From Candidatus Gastranaerophilales bacterium (GTDB taxonomy: Bacteria > Cyanobacteriota > Vampirovibrionia > Gastranaerophilales > Gastranaerophilaceae), in the NCBI GenBank assembly GCA_944324435.1, contig CALUWH010000008.1, forward strand, positions 1-64,000: a stretch of DNA of 64,000 nucleotides, read 5' to 3'. Numbering within the stretch: position 1 is the stretch's first letter; each line of letters opens with the position of its first letter. Made by a program: the position numbers and the translations under genes. Shown here piece by piece: positions 43,595 to 51,921 of the stretch. The notes beneath the pieces are model-generated. The model made no database searches. It worked only from the letters and a program-made list of their open reading frames with translations, and was not told the origin of the DNA.

Positions 43595-43699
43595 ATGATT
43601 TTTGGGGTTTATTATTTATTGCTATTTAGTGTTTCGGCTACACTTAAAGTGTGTATCTATATTATTGCACATAAGAATTTTAAGTCAATAGGGGGGTAA
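43595..43699 (+). CDS. Possible small membrane peptide, 34 residues
   Basis: ATG at 43595 follows AGGAG at 7 nt. The predicted peptide starts MIFGVYYLLLFSVSATLKV and ends AHKNFKSIGG: one hydrophobic helix and a short basic tail, as in type I toxin peptides. The stop is TAA 43697-43699. No promoter is clear. The only evidence is the RBS and composition, so the call is tentative. Confidence 0.35.
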   Translation: MIFGVYYLLLFSVSATLKVCIYIIAHKNFKSIGG

Positions 43700-43785
43700 A
43701 TATATTTTTGAAAAATTTGTAAAATTCCTCTGAAAACTAAGCTGGATACGCGTTTTACCCCTTTACAAAACTTAACATTTCGACA

Positions 43786-43825
43786 AAAATTAAAGGGTAT
43801 TAATAATTGTAATTAATACCCTTTA
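43786..43825 (-). terminator. Terminator of lpxA
   Basis: A perfect 14-bp stem TAAAGGGTATTAAT / ATTAATACCCTTTA (43791-43825, 7-nt loop) is followed on the minus strand by ATTTTTG. It lies 22 bp after the lpxA stop. Confidence 0.85.
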
Positions 43826-43846
43826 TATGAAATATATAATCTTTCT

Positions 43847-44671
43847 TTATTCTAAAGACTGATATCCTGACTTGTGAGTTTTTAGAAGAACTCCCCTTTT
43901 TGATGTCTGGATGAAGTCTATCATTTTTTCTATGTATTCATTCATCGGTATCTCTGCTTTGATTTTTTCTATTGCCTGAGAAGTGTTGTATTCTTCTGAA
44001 ATTAATAGTTTAAATGCTTCATTTGTTGCGGTTCTGATTTCTTGTGAAACTCCTCTGCGCTTCATTGCAATCACATTCAAACCGCGAGGAACAGGGGGTC
44101 TGCCTTCTCCTTTTGAATATGGAAGTATGTCTTGACGTGAAGCTGAAAAGCCGCTTATTATCGCCATATCACCGATTCTAATATTTTGATGGAATACACT
44201 CATTCCGCCGACAAATGCGCCAAAGCCGACATGAACATGGCCGCCCAATGTTACGAGGTTTGCCAGTATTACCTGATCTTCAAGTACACAGTTGTGTGCG
44301 ACGTGAGCGCCTACCATAATTAAGCATTTATTTCCGATTCTTGTTGTAAAATCACCGCAGGCCGCGCCTCTGTGAATTGTTACGTTTTCTTTGATAATAG
44401 TTTCATCACCAATGACAACTTTTGTAGGTTCACCCTTGTAACCCAAATCCTGCGGCTCAGAGCCTATTGTTGAAAACGGAGAAATTGTACATCTTTCACC
44501 TATTTCAGCAAATTCAATATATGCATTTGCAATAACCCTTGTTCCTTTTCCTATTTTTACACCTTCGCCGATTACAACATTAGGTCCTATAATTACGTCC
44601 TCTGCAATCTCTGCGGACGGGTGAATTACTGCGGACGGATGGATTGTTTTTTCCAGAATTGTGTTTGTCAT
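43847..44671 (-). CDS. lpxA: UDP-N-acetylglucosamine acyltransferase LpxA
   Basis: LpxA performs the first step of lipid A synthesis, so the cell probably has an LPS-type outer membrane. The left-handed beta-helix hexapeptides run from HPSAVIHPSAEIAEDV through VIGPNVVIGEGVKIG, and the catalytic histidine lies in the AHVAHNCVL segment. The C-terminal helical domain contains RRGVSQEIRTATNEAFKLL. The 274-residue length is slightly above average. GGAG and AAAGAGA precede the ATG. No other lpx genes are adjacent. Confidence 0.94.
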   Translation of the reverse strand: MTNTILEKTIHPSAVIHPSAEIAEDVIIGPNVVIGEGVKIGKGTRVIANAYIEFAEIGERCTISPFSTIGSEPQDLGYKGEPTKVVIGDETIIKENVTIHRGAACGDFTTRIGNKCLIMVGAHVAHNCVLEDQVILANLVTLGGHVHVGFGAFVGGMSVFHQNIRIGDMAIISGFSASRQDILPYSKGEGRPPVPRGLNVIAMKRRGVSQEIRTATNEAFKLLISEEYNTSQAIEKIKAEIPMNEYIEKMIDFIQTSKRGVLLKTHKSGYQSLE

Positions 44672-44882
44672 TCTCTTTCTCCATTTTCTTCTTAACTACA
44701 AATTCAAGTATAGTACAAAAAACGGGCTTTCGCGGAAAATTTTACATTATTTTAACAGGTTTGTTAAGATTTGTAACAAAATTATAATGAAGTGAAATTG
44801 TAAATATTTTATATACTTTATATATATGTAAGATGTAACGATAATAAAGTTTAATCCCTAAATCCCTTCCTAACTAATTTTC

Positions 44883-46406
44883 CTAGCTTCTCGCCTCTTG
44901 TGAGAAGTTTTTTTTAGCTTTTTTGAGAAGCCTTTTGTATTCATTTACAAGAAGATGTTTGGGAGGATAATTCTCTATAAAATCCCAGGGAAGCGGTTCC
45001 TCTATATCAAATCCGTTTATGAATTTGGAGATATTGAGGTTTAATTCTTTCAGGGCTGATCTATATGCGCCGATTTTTCCGCCTTTTTTGTATACTTCTA
45101 TTAAAAACGGCGAAAGGGTTTCGTCGCCTCGTGAAAGAACTGTCTGCCAGTAGTCCCACTTTATGCTTGAAAATTTTGACTGGAAGCCGAGTTTTGCAAG
45201 CTCTTTTTCTAAAAATTTTTGTTTTTTCTCCAGACTTTTTGTATCCTCTCTTTTGCACCATTGGAGCGGAGTTTGAGGTTTTGGGACAAAAGTGGAGAAG
45301 GAAAATTCTATATTAAAGCCCTTATTTTCTTCTTTTATACATTTCCCGAGACGCAGAAATTCTTGAATGTCTTCTTCTGTCTCTGTCGGAATCCCTATCA
45401 TTGAATAAATTTTCAAACCTTTTAATCCGTTTTCGCGAGCAATCTTTATTGCATTTAGAATCTGTTCCTCTTTTAGATTTTTGTTGATAAATCGTCTCAG
45501 CCGTTCGCTTGCCGCCTCTATTGCGATTGTCGAGTGTTTTTGGCCGCCAAGTACAAGCGTTTGAACCATCCGTGGGGTTACGGAATCCGTTCTGAGAGAA
45601 GAAATGCCGAGTTCGATTTTTCTTCCGGCTTCTATTTTTGCTCTTATGTAGTCCATGATTTCATTGAATTTAGGATGGGCACTTATTTGTGCGCCGAGAA
45701 GCGCTATTTTATCAGTGTTTTCAAGCCCCAAATCTATGGCGTCAATTATTTTGTCATAATCATTTGCCCTAAATGGCAGGTTTGTGTATGAGGCTGTACA
45801 AAAAGCGCATCTGTTCATACATCCGCGTGCAACTTCTATTATAAAAGTATCTTTAAAATAACTTTTGTCGCTCAATATCGGTGTATAGATAATTTCGTTG
45901 AGTTCTACCGTAGCTTTTTTTACCGGATTGTTCGGGATATAAACCCCCTCGATGTTTTTGAGAAGTTCAAGGGCTTCCGGTTTATCATTGTTTTTAAGAA
46001 TCTCAAGAACTTTTCTGAAACATTCTTCGCCGTCCCCTATAATCATAAAATCAAAAAAAGCTTTGTATGGCTCGGGATTTGTCGTAATTACAGGCCCGCC
46101 TGCAAAGATTAACGGCATAGAGTCATCTCTCATTTTTGCGTAAAAAGGAAGGTTGAGTTTTTCTAAAATTTCAAACACTCCCATAAAGTCAAAATCAAAT
46201 GACATAGAAAACGCGATTGCACCTGCGTCTTTTGCGGATTTGATATTGTCCGTTGAAATCCTTTCAGCATTGATTCCTTCTGTCTGGTCAGCAATTTTAT
46301 ACAGCCACATATACCCGAGAGAAGCCAGTGCAAACTCTTCTATCGCAGGATATGCCATTAAGAGTTTGTACTCTCCAATATTCGGTTTGTATAAAAGTTT
46401 TTCCAT
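44883..46406 (-). CDS. B12-binding-type radical SAM protein
   Basis: The radical SAM cluster CMNRCAFC binds the 4Fe-4S cluster. The N-terminal 170 residues resemble a B12-binding-like fold, and the pair matches the uncharacterised YgiQ-like/TIGR03960-type family often fused or adjacent to a DUF2344 protein and rplU in Firmicutes. Also seen is MIGIPTETEEDI and FVPKPQTPLQW. At 507 residues it is the stand-alone version. No RBS is obvious. The reaction is unknown. Confidence 0.82.
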   Translation of the reverse strand: MEKLLYKPNIGEYKLLMAYPAIEEFALASLGYMWLYKIADQTEGINAERISTDNIKSAKDAGAIAFSMSFDFDFMGVFEILEKLNLPFYAKMRDDSMPLIFAGGPVITTNPEPYKAFFDFMIIGDGEECFRKVLEILKNNDKPEALELLKNIEGVYIPNNPVKKATVELNEIIYTPILSDKSYFKDTFIIEVARGCMNRCAFCTASYTNLPFRANDYDKIIDAIDLGLENTDKIALLGAQISAHPKFNEIMDYIRAKIEAGRKIELGISSLRTDSVTPRMVQTLVLGGQKHSTIAIEAASERLRRFINKNLKEEQILNAIKIARENGLKGLKIYSMIGIPTETEEDIQEFLRLGKCIKEENKGFNIEFSFSTFVPKPQTPLQWCKREDTKSLEKKQKFLEKELAKLGFQSKFSSIKWDYWQTVLSRGDETLSPFLIEVYKKGGKIGAYRSALKELNLNISKFINGFDIEEPLPWDFIENYPPKHLLVNEYKRLLKKAKKNFSQEARS

Positions 46407-46471
46407 ATCTTTTGACTGTTTTGCCCCTTCAGGGTCTTGCCAACTTGGCGTTTTACTTGATTTCTGGTAAG

Positions 46472-46492
46472 ATCCCGAAACAAGTTCGGGAT
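46472..46492. repeat. Dispersed-type palindrome ATCCCGAA...TTCGGGAT
   Basis: An 8-bp inverted repeat with 5-nt spacer sits between the radical SAM and AI-2E genes. Its surrounding sequence (GATCCCGAAACAAGTTCGGG) matches a palindromic intergenic repeat known from many unrelated bacterial genomes; identity is from memory. Confidence 0.6.
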
Positions 46493-46514
46493 GACAATAT
46501 TATTTATCTTTTCT

Positions 46515-47549
46515 CTAGTTTACGTTTTTAATGTAAAGTTCTTCTATAAGCACGCAAACCGTTGCAGCGATTGCCGGTGCAAAGATTACGCCTATTACAC
46601 CAAGGTGCTGCGCTGTTACGAACAGGAAGAAATATATGATTAATGGGTGCAAGTCTAAGAATTTTCCGAAAATGTACGGTCTTATAAGGTTGTTTTCCGC
46701 CCACTGCGCGATACAAAATACAACTACTATTAAAATTAATGTTAGAGGCCCCATTTTGTACGCCATTAAAAGAGTTATAACAAGTGCAATTCCAGGGCCT
46801 ACAACAGGAACAATATCAAGAATGGCGTTAAGAACTCCTAAAAGGAGCGCATAATCAACTTTTAGGATTATAAGCCCAAGTGTCATTATTATACCGACAC
46901 TTGTAATTGTTACAATCTGCGCCATAACATAGCCGCCGATTTTCTGGGAGATTGTCTCAATTATTTCTTCTGCTTTTTCTTTCATTTGTTTCGGGAAAAA
47001 GCTGAGGTATGTCTTTCTGACGGTTGTTTTATCTGCCATAAAATAATAAATAATAATACAAGCTGCAAGAAAGTATACAATTGCGGAAGCGAATTCCATA
47101 CTCAAATTTATAGAGCTGTTTACAAATTTTGTCGTAAATCCTGAAGCGGATGTCAGTACATCGCCCATATCAAGCATCTGGCTTCCCGGAAGGCTTTTGA
47201 ACAAGGGGCTGTTTAAGATTACACTTTTTACCGTATTTATATGTTCCGGAAGCAGGATAAGAAAAGATTTAATCTGACGAGCTGCCACATAAATTATCGG
47301 AATAAAGAATCCTGCCGTTATTGCAAGAGCTCCTCCAAGTACAATTGTAGAGGCAAGTTCACGATTCATTTTTTTCGAAGACACAAGCTTGTCTACAAGA
47401 GGGTTCATAGAGCAGGCTATAACATACGATGCAAAAAACAGGATTGCAATGTCCTTGATTTTGGTGATAAATATCAAAAATAAAATTGCAATAATGAAAA
47501 ATATTACGTTTTTTGCTGTAATATACTTTTTAAAAAATGAATCAAACAT
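46515..47549 (-). CDS. AI-2E family transporter
   Basis: An eight-helix membrane protein of the AI-2E_transport (PerM) family, 344 residues. The C-terminal conserved region has VVGPGIALVITLLMA, NNLIRPYIFGKFLDLHPL and IGVIFAPAIAATV. Family members export varied solutes (AI-2, Na+, lipids); the substrate cannot be read. AAGGAGC precedes the ATG. It is divergent from the ABC ATPase at 47637. Confidence 0.87.
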   Translation of the reverse strand: MFDSFFKKYITAKNVIFFIIAILFLIFITKIKDIAILFFASYVIACSMNPLVDKLVSSKKMNRELASTIVLGGALAITAGFFIPIIYVAARQIKSFLILLPEHINTVKSVILNSPLFKSLPGSQMLDMGDVLTSASGFTTKFVNSSINLSMEFASAIVYFLAACIIIYYFMADKTTVRKTYLSFFPKQMKEKAEEIIETISQKIGGYVMAQIVTITSVGIIMTLGLIILKVDYALLLGVLNAILDIVPVVGPGIALVITLLMAYKMGPLTLILIVVVFCIAQWAENNLIRPYIFGKFLDLHPLIIYFFLFVTAQHLGVIGVIFAPAIAATVCVLIEELYIKNVN

Positions 47550-47624
47550 ATAAAAGCTCCTTATTTTTTATGATTCTATCATAAAATCATCCATATATAT
47601 ATTCAATTACCCAAAAGAAAGTGT

Positions 47625-47630
47625 TACAAT
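47625..47630 (+). promoter_or_regulatory. -10 hexamer of a predicted leaderless transcript (ABC ATPase)
   Basis: TGT-TACAAT (extended -10) ends 6 nt before the ATG at 47637; no RBS. Confidence 0.55.
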
Positions 47631-47636
47631 ACCCTC

Positions 47637-48416
47637 ATGGAAAATTTGTTAGAAATAAAAAATTTAGTTGTAGAATATACAAGTATAAAAAATGAGACAA
47701 AATCTGTTGTAAGAGCCGTTGATGATGTTTCTCTATGTATAAAAACCGGTGAAATCTATGCGCTTGCAGGAGAATCCGGCTGCGGCAAATCAACTCTTTC
47801 AAAGGCAATAACAAAGCTTGTCAGGCCAAAGTCCGGCGATATTTTATTTGAGGGTAAAAGTATCTTGAAACATACAAAAGAGGAGGCAAGGCTGTATCCT
47901 CATAATGTACAGATGGTGTTTCAAAATCCTTATTCAAGCTTGAATCCAAAGATGAAAATCGGAGAAATTTTAAGAGAACCGCTTGATATTAATACAAAGT
48001 TTTCAAAAAACAGAAAGTCCGCAATTATAAAAAACGCTCTGGATGATGTAGGCTTAGCGCAAAGCGCACTTGATTTATATCCGCACGAGTTTTCAGGCGG
48101 ACAAAGACAGAGAATCGCTATTGCGCGAGCGCTTATTTTAAACCCCAAGCTTCTGATTGCGGATGAACCTGTTTCGGCGCTTGATGCAAGTATTCAGGCG
48201 CAGATTATTAATCTTTTAAAAGAATTAAAGGAGAGCAGGGAATTAACCATTCTATTTATATCGCACGATTTGAACGTTATAAGATATCTTGCTGACAGGG
48301 TAGGAATCATGTACTTCGGAAAATTAATTGAAGAAAATTACACGAGCAATATTTTTAATTTTCCAAAAGAAGATTACACAAAAATCCTGTTATCCTCCGC
48401 GCCGGTGCTTGCGTAG
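47637..48416 (+). CDS. Oligopeptide-type ABC transporter ATP-binding protein
   Basis: An ATPase of the OppF/DppF type: Walker A AGESGCGKSTLS, Q-loop NVQMVFQNPYSSLNPKM, signature FSGGQRQRIAIARAL, Walker B LLIADEPVSALD and the H-loop SHDLNVIRYL. At 259 residues it lacks the C-terminal oligopeptide_CTD extension with a Cys cluster, common in Opp ATPases. It is solitary, with no permease genes nearby. The ATG has TACAAT 6 nt upstream, indicating a leaderless transcript. Confidence 0.9.
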   Translation: MENLLEIKNLVVEYTSIKNETKSVVRAVDDVSLCIKTGEIYALAGESGCGKSTLSKAITKLVRPKSGDILFEGKSILKHTKEEARLYPHNVQMVFQNPYSSLNPKMKIGEILREPLDINTKFSKNRKSAIIKNALDDVGLAQSALDLYPHEFSGGQRQRIAIARALILNPKLLIADEPVSALDASIQAQIINLLKELKESRELTILFISHDLNVIRYLADRVGIMYFGKLIEENYTSNIFNFPKEDYTKILLSSAPVLA

Positions 48417-48455
48417 CGCGTTTTGCTTCTGCCGTTAGCCGTCTTTTTTTCGTGC

Positions 48456-48461
48456 TATAAT
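48456..48461 (+). promoter_or_regulatory. -10 hexamer of a predicted leaderless transcript (DUF486 gene)
   Basis: TGC-TATAAT (extended -10) ends 6 nt before the ATG at 48468; no RBS. Confidence 0.6.
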
Positions 48462-48467
48462 TTTTCT

Positions 48468-48809
48468 ATGTTTAGACATATTGCACCAATAATTTTATTG
48501 TTAATATCAAACATATTTATGACTTTTGCCTGGTACGGTCATTTGAGGTTTAGAAGTCTGCCGCTTCTCCTGGTAATTCTTGCAAGCTGGGGAATTGCAT
48601 TTTTTGAATACTGCTTTCAAGTTCCGGCAAACAGGATAGGATATAACTGTTACAATGCAGTACAGCTTAAAACAATTCAGGAAGTTATTACGCTCACGGT
48701 GTTTGCTTTCTTTTCCGTATTATATCTTAAAGAACAGTTCAGATGGAACTATCTTATCGGGTTTGTTTTCATAATACTCGCTGTATTCTTTATATTCAAA
48801 AAGTGGTAG
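48468..48809 (+). CDS. DUF486 (DMT-like) membrane protein
   Basis: A four-helix protein of 113 residues related to small DMT-superfamily transporters. The start is diagnostic: LLISNIFMTFAWYGHLRF, then SWGIAFFEYCFQVPANRIG and TVFAFFSVLYLKEQFRWNY, all typical of DUF486. The frame is open from further upstream, but the -10 position and family alignment set the start at 48468. The function is unknown. The stop is 1 bp from the convergent fliI stop. Confidence 0.88.
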   Translation: MFRHIAPIILLLISNIFMTFAWYGHLRFRSLPLLLVILASWGIAFFEYCFQVPANRIGYNCYNAVQLKTIQEVITLTVFAFFSVLYLKEQFRWNYLIGFVFIILAVFFIFKKW

Positions 48810-48810
48810 C

Positions 48811-50130
48811 TTAGCCGGCTTTTAGACTTAATTGAATTAAATCGTTCACAATCGTATCGTATTCAATTTTGTCATCCGTGGACTGAATCAAGAATTTATT
48901 GATATCATCCATCAGCATAATGGCTCTGTCACAAACAGGGTCAGAGCCTTTAACATAAGCTCCGATGTTAATTAAGTCCTCATTTTTTCTGTGAACGGCA
49001 AGCAGGTTTCTTAAAGTTCCGGCGGCGTTTCTGTGTTCTTTTGTCGTCACGTCACCCATAACTCTGCTCAGTGACTGCAAAACATCGACAGCAGGATAAT
49101 GATTTTTATGCGCCAGGTCTCTTGATAAAACAATGTGTCCGTCGAGAATACTTCTTGAGGTATCAGAAATAGGTTCGTTAAAATCATCGCCTTCGACAAG
49201 AACTGTATATAGCCCCGTAATTGTTCCCACTTCATTCGTTCCGGCTCTTTCCATCAATTTAGGCATGAGAGCGAAAACAGAAGGCGTATATCCCCTTGTT
49301 GCAGGAGGTTCGCCGATTGCAAGCCCGACCTCTCTTTGTGCCATTGCAATACGTGTGACGGAATCCAGCATAAACAAAACGTCCATTCCCTTGTCGCGAA
49401 AATATTCTGCAATCGAGGTTGCAACAAAAGCAGCCTTTATCTTAACCAGTGATGGCTGCTCAGAGGTCGCTGCAATTACAATAGAGCGTTTCATCCCCTC
49501 AGGCCCCAGAATCTCTTCAATAAATTCCTTAACCTCACGTCCCCGTTCTCCAATAAGCGCAATAACGTTTAAATCCGCCGTAGTATTTTTAGCCATCATA
49601 CCTATTGTTGTACTTTTTCCGACGCCGGAGCCTGCAAAAATACCCATTCTCTGCCCTTTGCCGACAGTTATGAATCCGTCAATCGATTTTATCCCGAGAG
49701 GAAGAGGCTCCGAAATTCTTTTGCGTCTAAGCGGATTTATTGCTTCTGCACTCGTAGAACGATATTCCGTAAACCTTATCTCTCCCAATGTGTCAATTGG
49801 ATTGCCCAAGCCGTTCAAAACTCGCCCAATTAATTGGCTGCCAACCCCAACCTTCATCGGGGCTCCGGTATTTACAACAAGAGCTCCCGGGTGAATCCCG
49901 TCAGGAGAACCCAATGGCATCAAAAGGATTTTGTCTCTTCTAAAACCCACAACCTCTGCCATTGTCGGCTTATCATTAAATTTATTATAAATATGGCACA
50001 AATCTCCGATTGATGATTTTGGCCCGTCAGACTCTATAGTTAACCCGATTATTTCGGTTATCTTGCCGATTTCTTTTATCGTATTGGTGTTTTTGATGAT
50101 ATTTAAATACTTATTCTTGTTCCAGCTCAT
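48811..50130 (-). CDS. fliI: Flagellum-specific ATPase FliI
   Basis: FliI is the F1-like ATPase of the flagellar type III export apparatus. Walker A GIFAGSGVGKSTTIG, GERGREVKEFIEE and DSVTRIAMAQREVGLAIGEPPATRGYTPSVFA are all typical. The length of 439 residues is normal. The start overlaps fliH by 20 nt with AGGAG as RBS. It is last in the fliF-fliG-fliH-fliI operon; fliJ is not seen next to it. Confidence 0.95.
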   Translation of the reverse strand: MSWNKNKYLNIIKNTNTIKEIGKITEIIGLTIESDGPKSSIGDLCHIYNKFNDKPTMAEVVGFRRDKILLMPLGSPDGIHPGALVVNTGAPMKVGVGSQLIGRVLNGLGNPIDTLGEIRFTEYRSTSAEAINPLRRKRISEPLPLGIKSIDGFITVGKGQRMGIFAGSGVGKSTTIGMMAKNTTADLNVIALIGERGREVKEFIEEILGPEGMKRSIVIAATSEQPSLVKIKAAFVATSIAEYFRDKGMDVLFMLDSVTRIAMAQREVGLAIGEPPATRGYTPSVFALMPKLMERAGTNEVGTITGLYTVLVEGDDFNEPISDTSRSILDGHIVLSRDLAHKNHYPAVDVLQSLSRVMGDVTTKEHRNAAGTLRNLLAVHRKNEDLINIGAYVKGSDPVCDRAIMLMDDINKFLIQSTDDKIEYDTIVNDLIQLSLKAG

Positions 50131-50872
50131 CTTCGTCGGCTCCTGTCAGCATCTTTTCACTGATTTCTGCTATCTGGGCTGAAATTCTTGAATCAAGCCT
50201 TATTTCAGGAGTTTCTACAATAACCCCGTCTACTGATATTGAATTATCTTCTAAAATTTTTAATGTCTGAAGTTTCGGAATTTCATCTTTAAAATCAGGT
50301 ACCAGCTTGTTTATATTTTCAACAAGTTCAGGATTAACTATTATAGTGATGTTTTCTTTGTCATTCAACTGTTTTATTGCATCCAGCGTTATTTTATAAA
50401 GAATCTCATCATCAAAAACTTTATGGCAGACTTTATCAGCAATTGCCGAGACCAGGTCAACAATATCACGTGTAGCAGAATCGATAATATTTTTCTTTAA
50501 ATCAAAAGAGCTGCTAGCAAGCGTTTCCAGAGCACGTATACTTTCTTTGGCATCCTCTTTAAACTTTTCAAGCCCGTCTTCCCGTCCTTTTTCAAAGCCC
50601 TCCTGATAAGCCTGATTTTTTATGGTATCGTACTCTTTTTCTCCTCGTTTTTTTGCGTCATCAATAATTCTCTCAGCCTCGGTATTTGCAGTCTCCGTAA
50701 CGATTTTGGCTTTATTCTCCGCAATACCGATAGTCTGCTCCGCCCGCGCTTCCGCATCTTCAAGAATCTGACGGACTTTTGCCTGCTGACGAGTCAAATT
50801 AGACTGCTCTATCGGCAAAAGAAAACTATCACCCATTTGTATTTCGTTGCTTTTTATCCGATTACTACTCAA
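50111..50872 (-). CDS. fliH: Flagellar assembly protein FliH
   Basis: FliH regulates FliI and links it to the export gate. The protein has an N-terminal peptide that could bind FliM/FlhA, a long charged coiled coil (about residues 25-120, AEQTIGIAENKAKIVTETAN-like), and the C-terminal FliH/HrpE domain with ALETLASSSFDLKKNI and NPELVENI. The start used is a TTG at 50872 overlapping the fliG stop; an ATG at 50839 is an alternative, and neither has a strong RBS. Identity rests mainly on position and coiled-coil pattern. Confidence 0.85.
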   Translation of the reverse strand: MSSNRIKSNEIQMGDSFLLPIEQSNLTRQQAKVRQILEDAEARAEQTIGIAENKAKIVTETANTEAERIIDDAKKRGEKEYDTIKNQAYQEGFEKGREDGLEKFKEDAKESIRALETLASSSFDLKKNIIDSATRDIVDLVSAIADKVCHKVFDDEILYKITLDAIKQLNDKENITIIVNPELVENINKLVPDFKDEIPKLQTLKILEDNSISVDGVIVETPEIRLDSRISAQIAEISEKMLTGADEDELEQE

Positions 50873-51914
50873 TTAACTCATCCTCAACACTTGCACGTGT
50901 AATAGTAATTTCGCCCGTTGCCTCAAGGTTTCTGATTGAATTAACAATAGATGTTTGAGCCTCCTGAACTTCTTTAGCTCTGACAGGGCCAAGGTATTCC
51001 ATATCGTCGACAAGCATCTGACGGGCTCTTTCCGACATATTCTTAAAGATTTTTTCTTTAATCTCATCCTTTGTCCCCTTGAGCGCAAGCGCAAGCTGTT
51101 TGGTGTCAATTTCTCTAAGGAGTCTCTGAATCGCTCTATCGTCAAGAATAATAATATCTTCAAATACAAACATCAAGTCGCGAACTTCCTGTGCCATTTT
51201 TTGATTTTCAATATCAAGCCATTCCATGATATTTCTCTCAGTACCTCTGTCGCAGCAGTTGAGAATATTTGCAAGAGATTCCACACCGCCTGCGTTTGAG
51301 AAATCCTGTACAAGAAGGGCAGAAAATTTACGCTCAACAATATCCTCGATAGTAGATAAGATTTCCGGATTAGTAGGCGTCATATCCGCAATGCGCATTG
51401 ATACAACCGCCTGAACATCAGGAGGAAGAAATGCAAGAACCTGCGCAGATAATTCAGGCCTAAGATAAGCAAGAATCAAAGCCAGAAGCTGCGGATTTTC
51501 GGATGCAAACGTATTTGCCAGCTGTGAAGGATCCGCTTCGTTTAAAAAGAAAAACGGGTTAGTGTTAACCATTGAGTTAACTTTTTCTAATAATTTTGAA
51601 GCCTCCTGCTCGCCATAAGTCTGGACAAGAAGCTGTTTTGCATACCCCAGGCCGCCTTGAGCAATATAATTGCGAGCCTTAAACACCGTTTTAAATTCGT
51701 TGAGAACCTCATTCAAATCCTCATCAGAAACCTTGCCGAGATTAGCAATATCAAGGGTAATCTGCTCCAACAAATCTTCATCTTTGATATTTTTGAGTAT
51801 TTCAGAAGCTGTCGTTGGACCAAGCGCAATAAGAAGTGCCGCGACTTTCTGACTCGGACGCGTTATTGTCTTTTTGGCTTCTTCCTTCGCCTTTTTTATC
51901 TCTTCTATACCCAT
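50865..51914 (-). CDS. fliG: Flagellar motor switch protein FliG
   Basis: FliG couples the MotA stator to rotor rotation. The 349-residue protein shows the N-terminal ARM-like repeats (KVAALLIALGPTTASEILK) and the C-terminal torque domain with IVLLDDRAIQRLLREID-like charged helix (here IIILDDRAIQRLLREIDTK) and AKEVQEAQTSIVNSIRNLE. It lies 7 bp after fliF and overlaps fliH. Confidence 0.94.
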   Translation of the reverse strand: MGIEEIKKAKEEAKKTITRPSQKVAALLIALGPTTASEILKNIKDEDLLEQITLDIANLGKVSDEDLNEVLNEFKTVFKARNYIAQGGLGYAKQLLVQTYGEQEASKLLEKVNSMVNTNPFFFLNEADPSQLANTFASENPQLLALILAYLRPELSAQVLAFLPPDVQAVVSMRIADMTPTNPEILSTIEDIVERKFSALLVQDFSNAGGVESLANILNCCDRGTERNIMEWLDIENQKMAQEVRDLMFVFEDIIILDDRAIQRLLREIDTKQLALALKGTKDEIKEKIFKNMSERARQMLVDDMEYLGPVRAKEVQEAQTSIVNSIRNLEATGEITITRASVEDELIE

Positions 51915-51921
51915 AAGCTAC

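Larger units (their letters stand above)
43376..43846. other. 471-bp interval with hairpins and a possible small gene
   Basis: The interval separates the divergent 136-residue gene region from lpxA. It contains a hairpin near 43513-43543, a possible 34-codon membrane peptide (43595-43699) and the lpxA terminator (43786-43825). Otherwise nothing is recognised. Confidence 0.7.
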
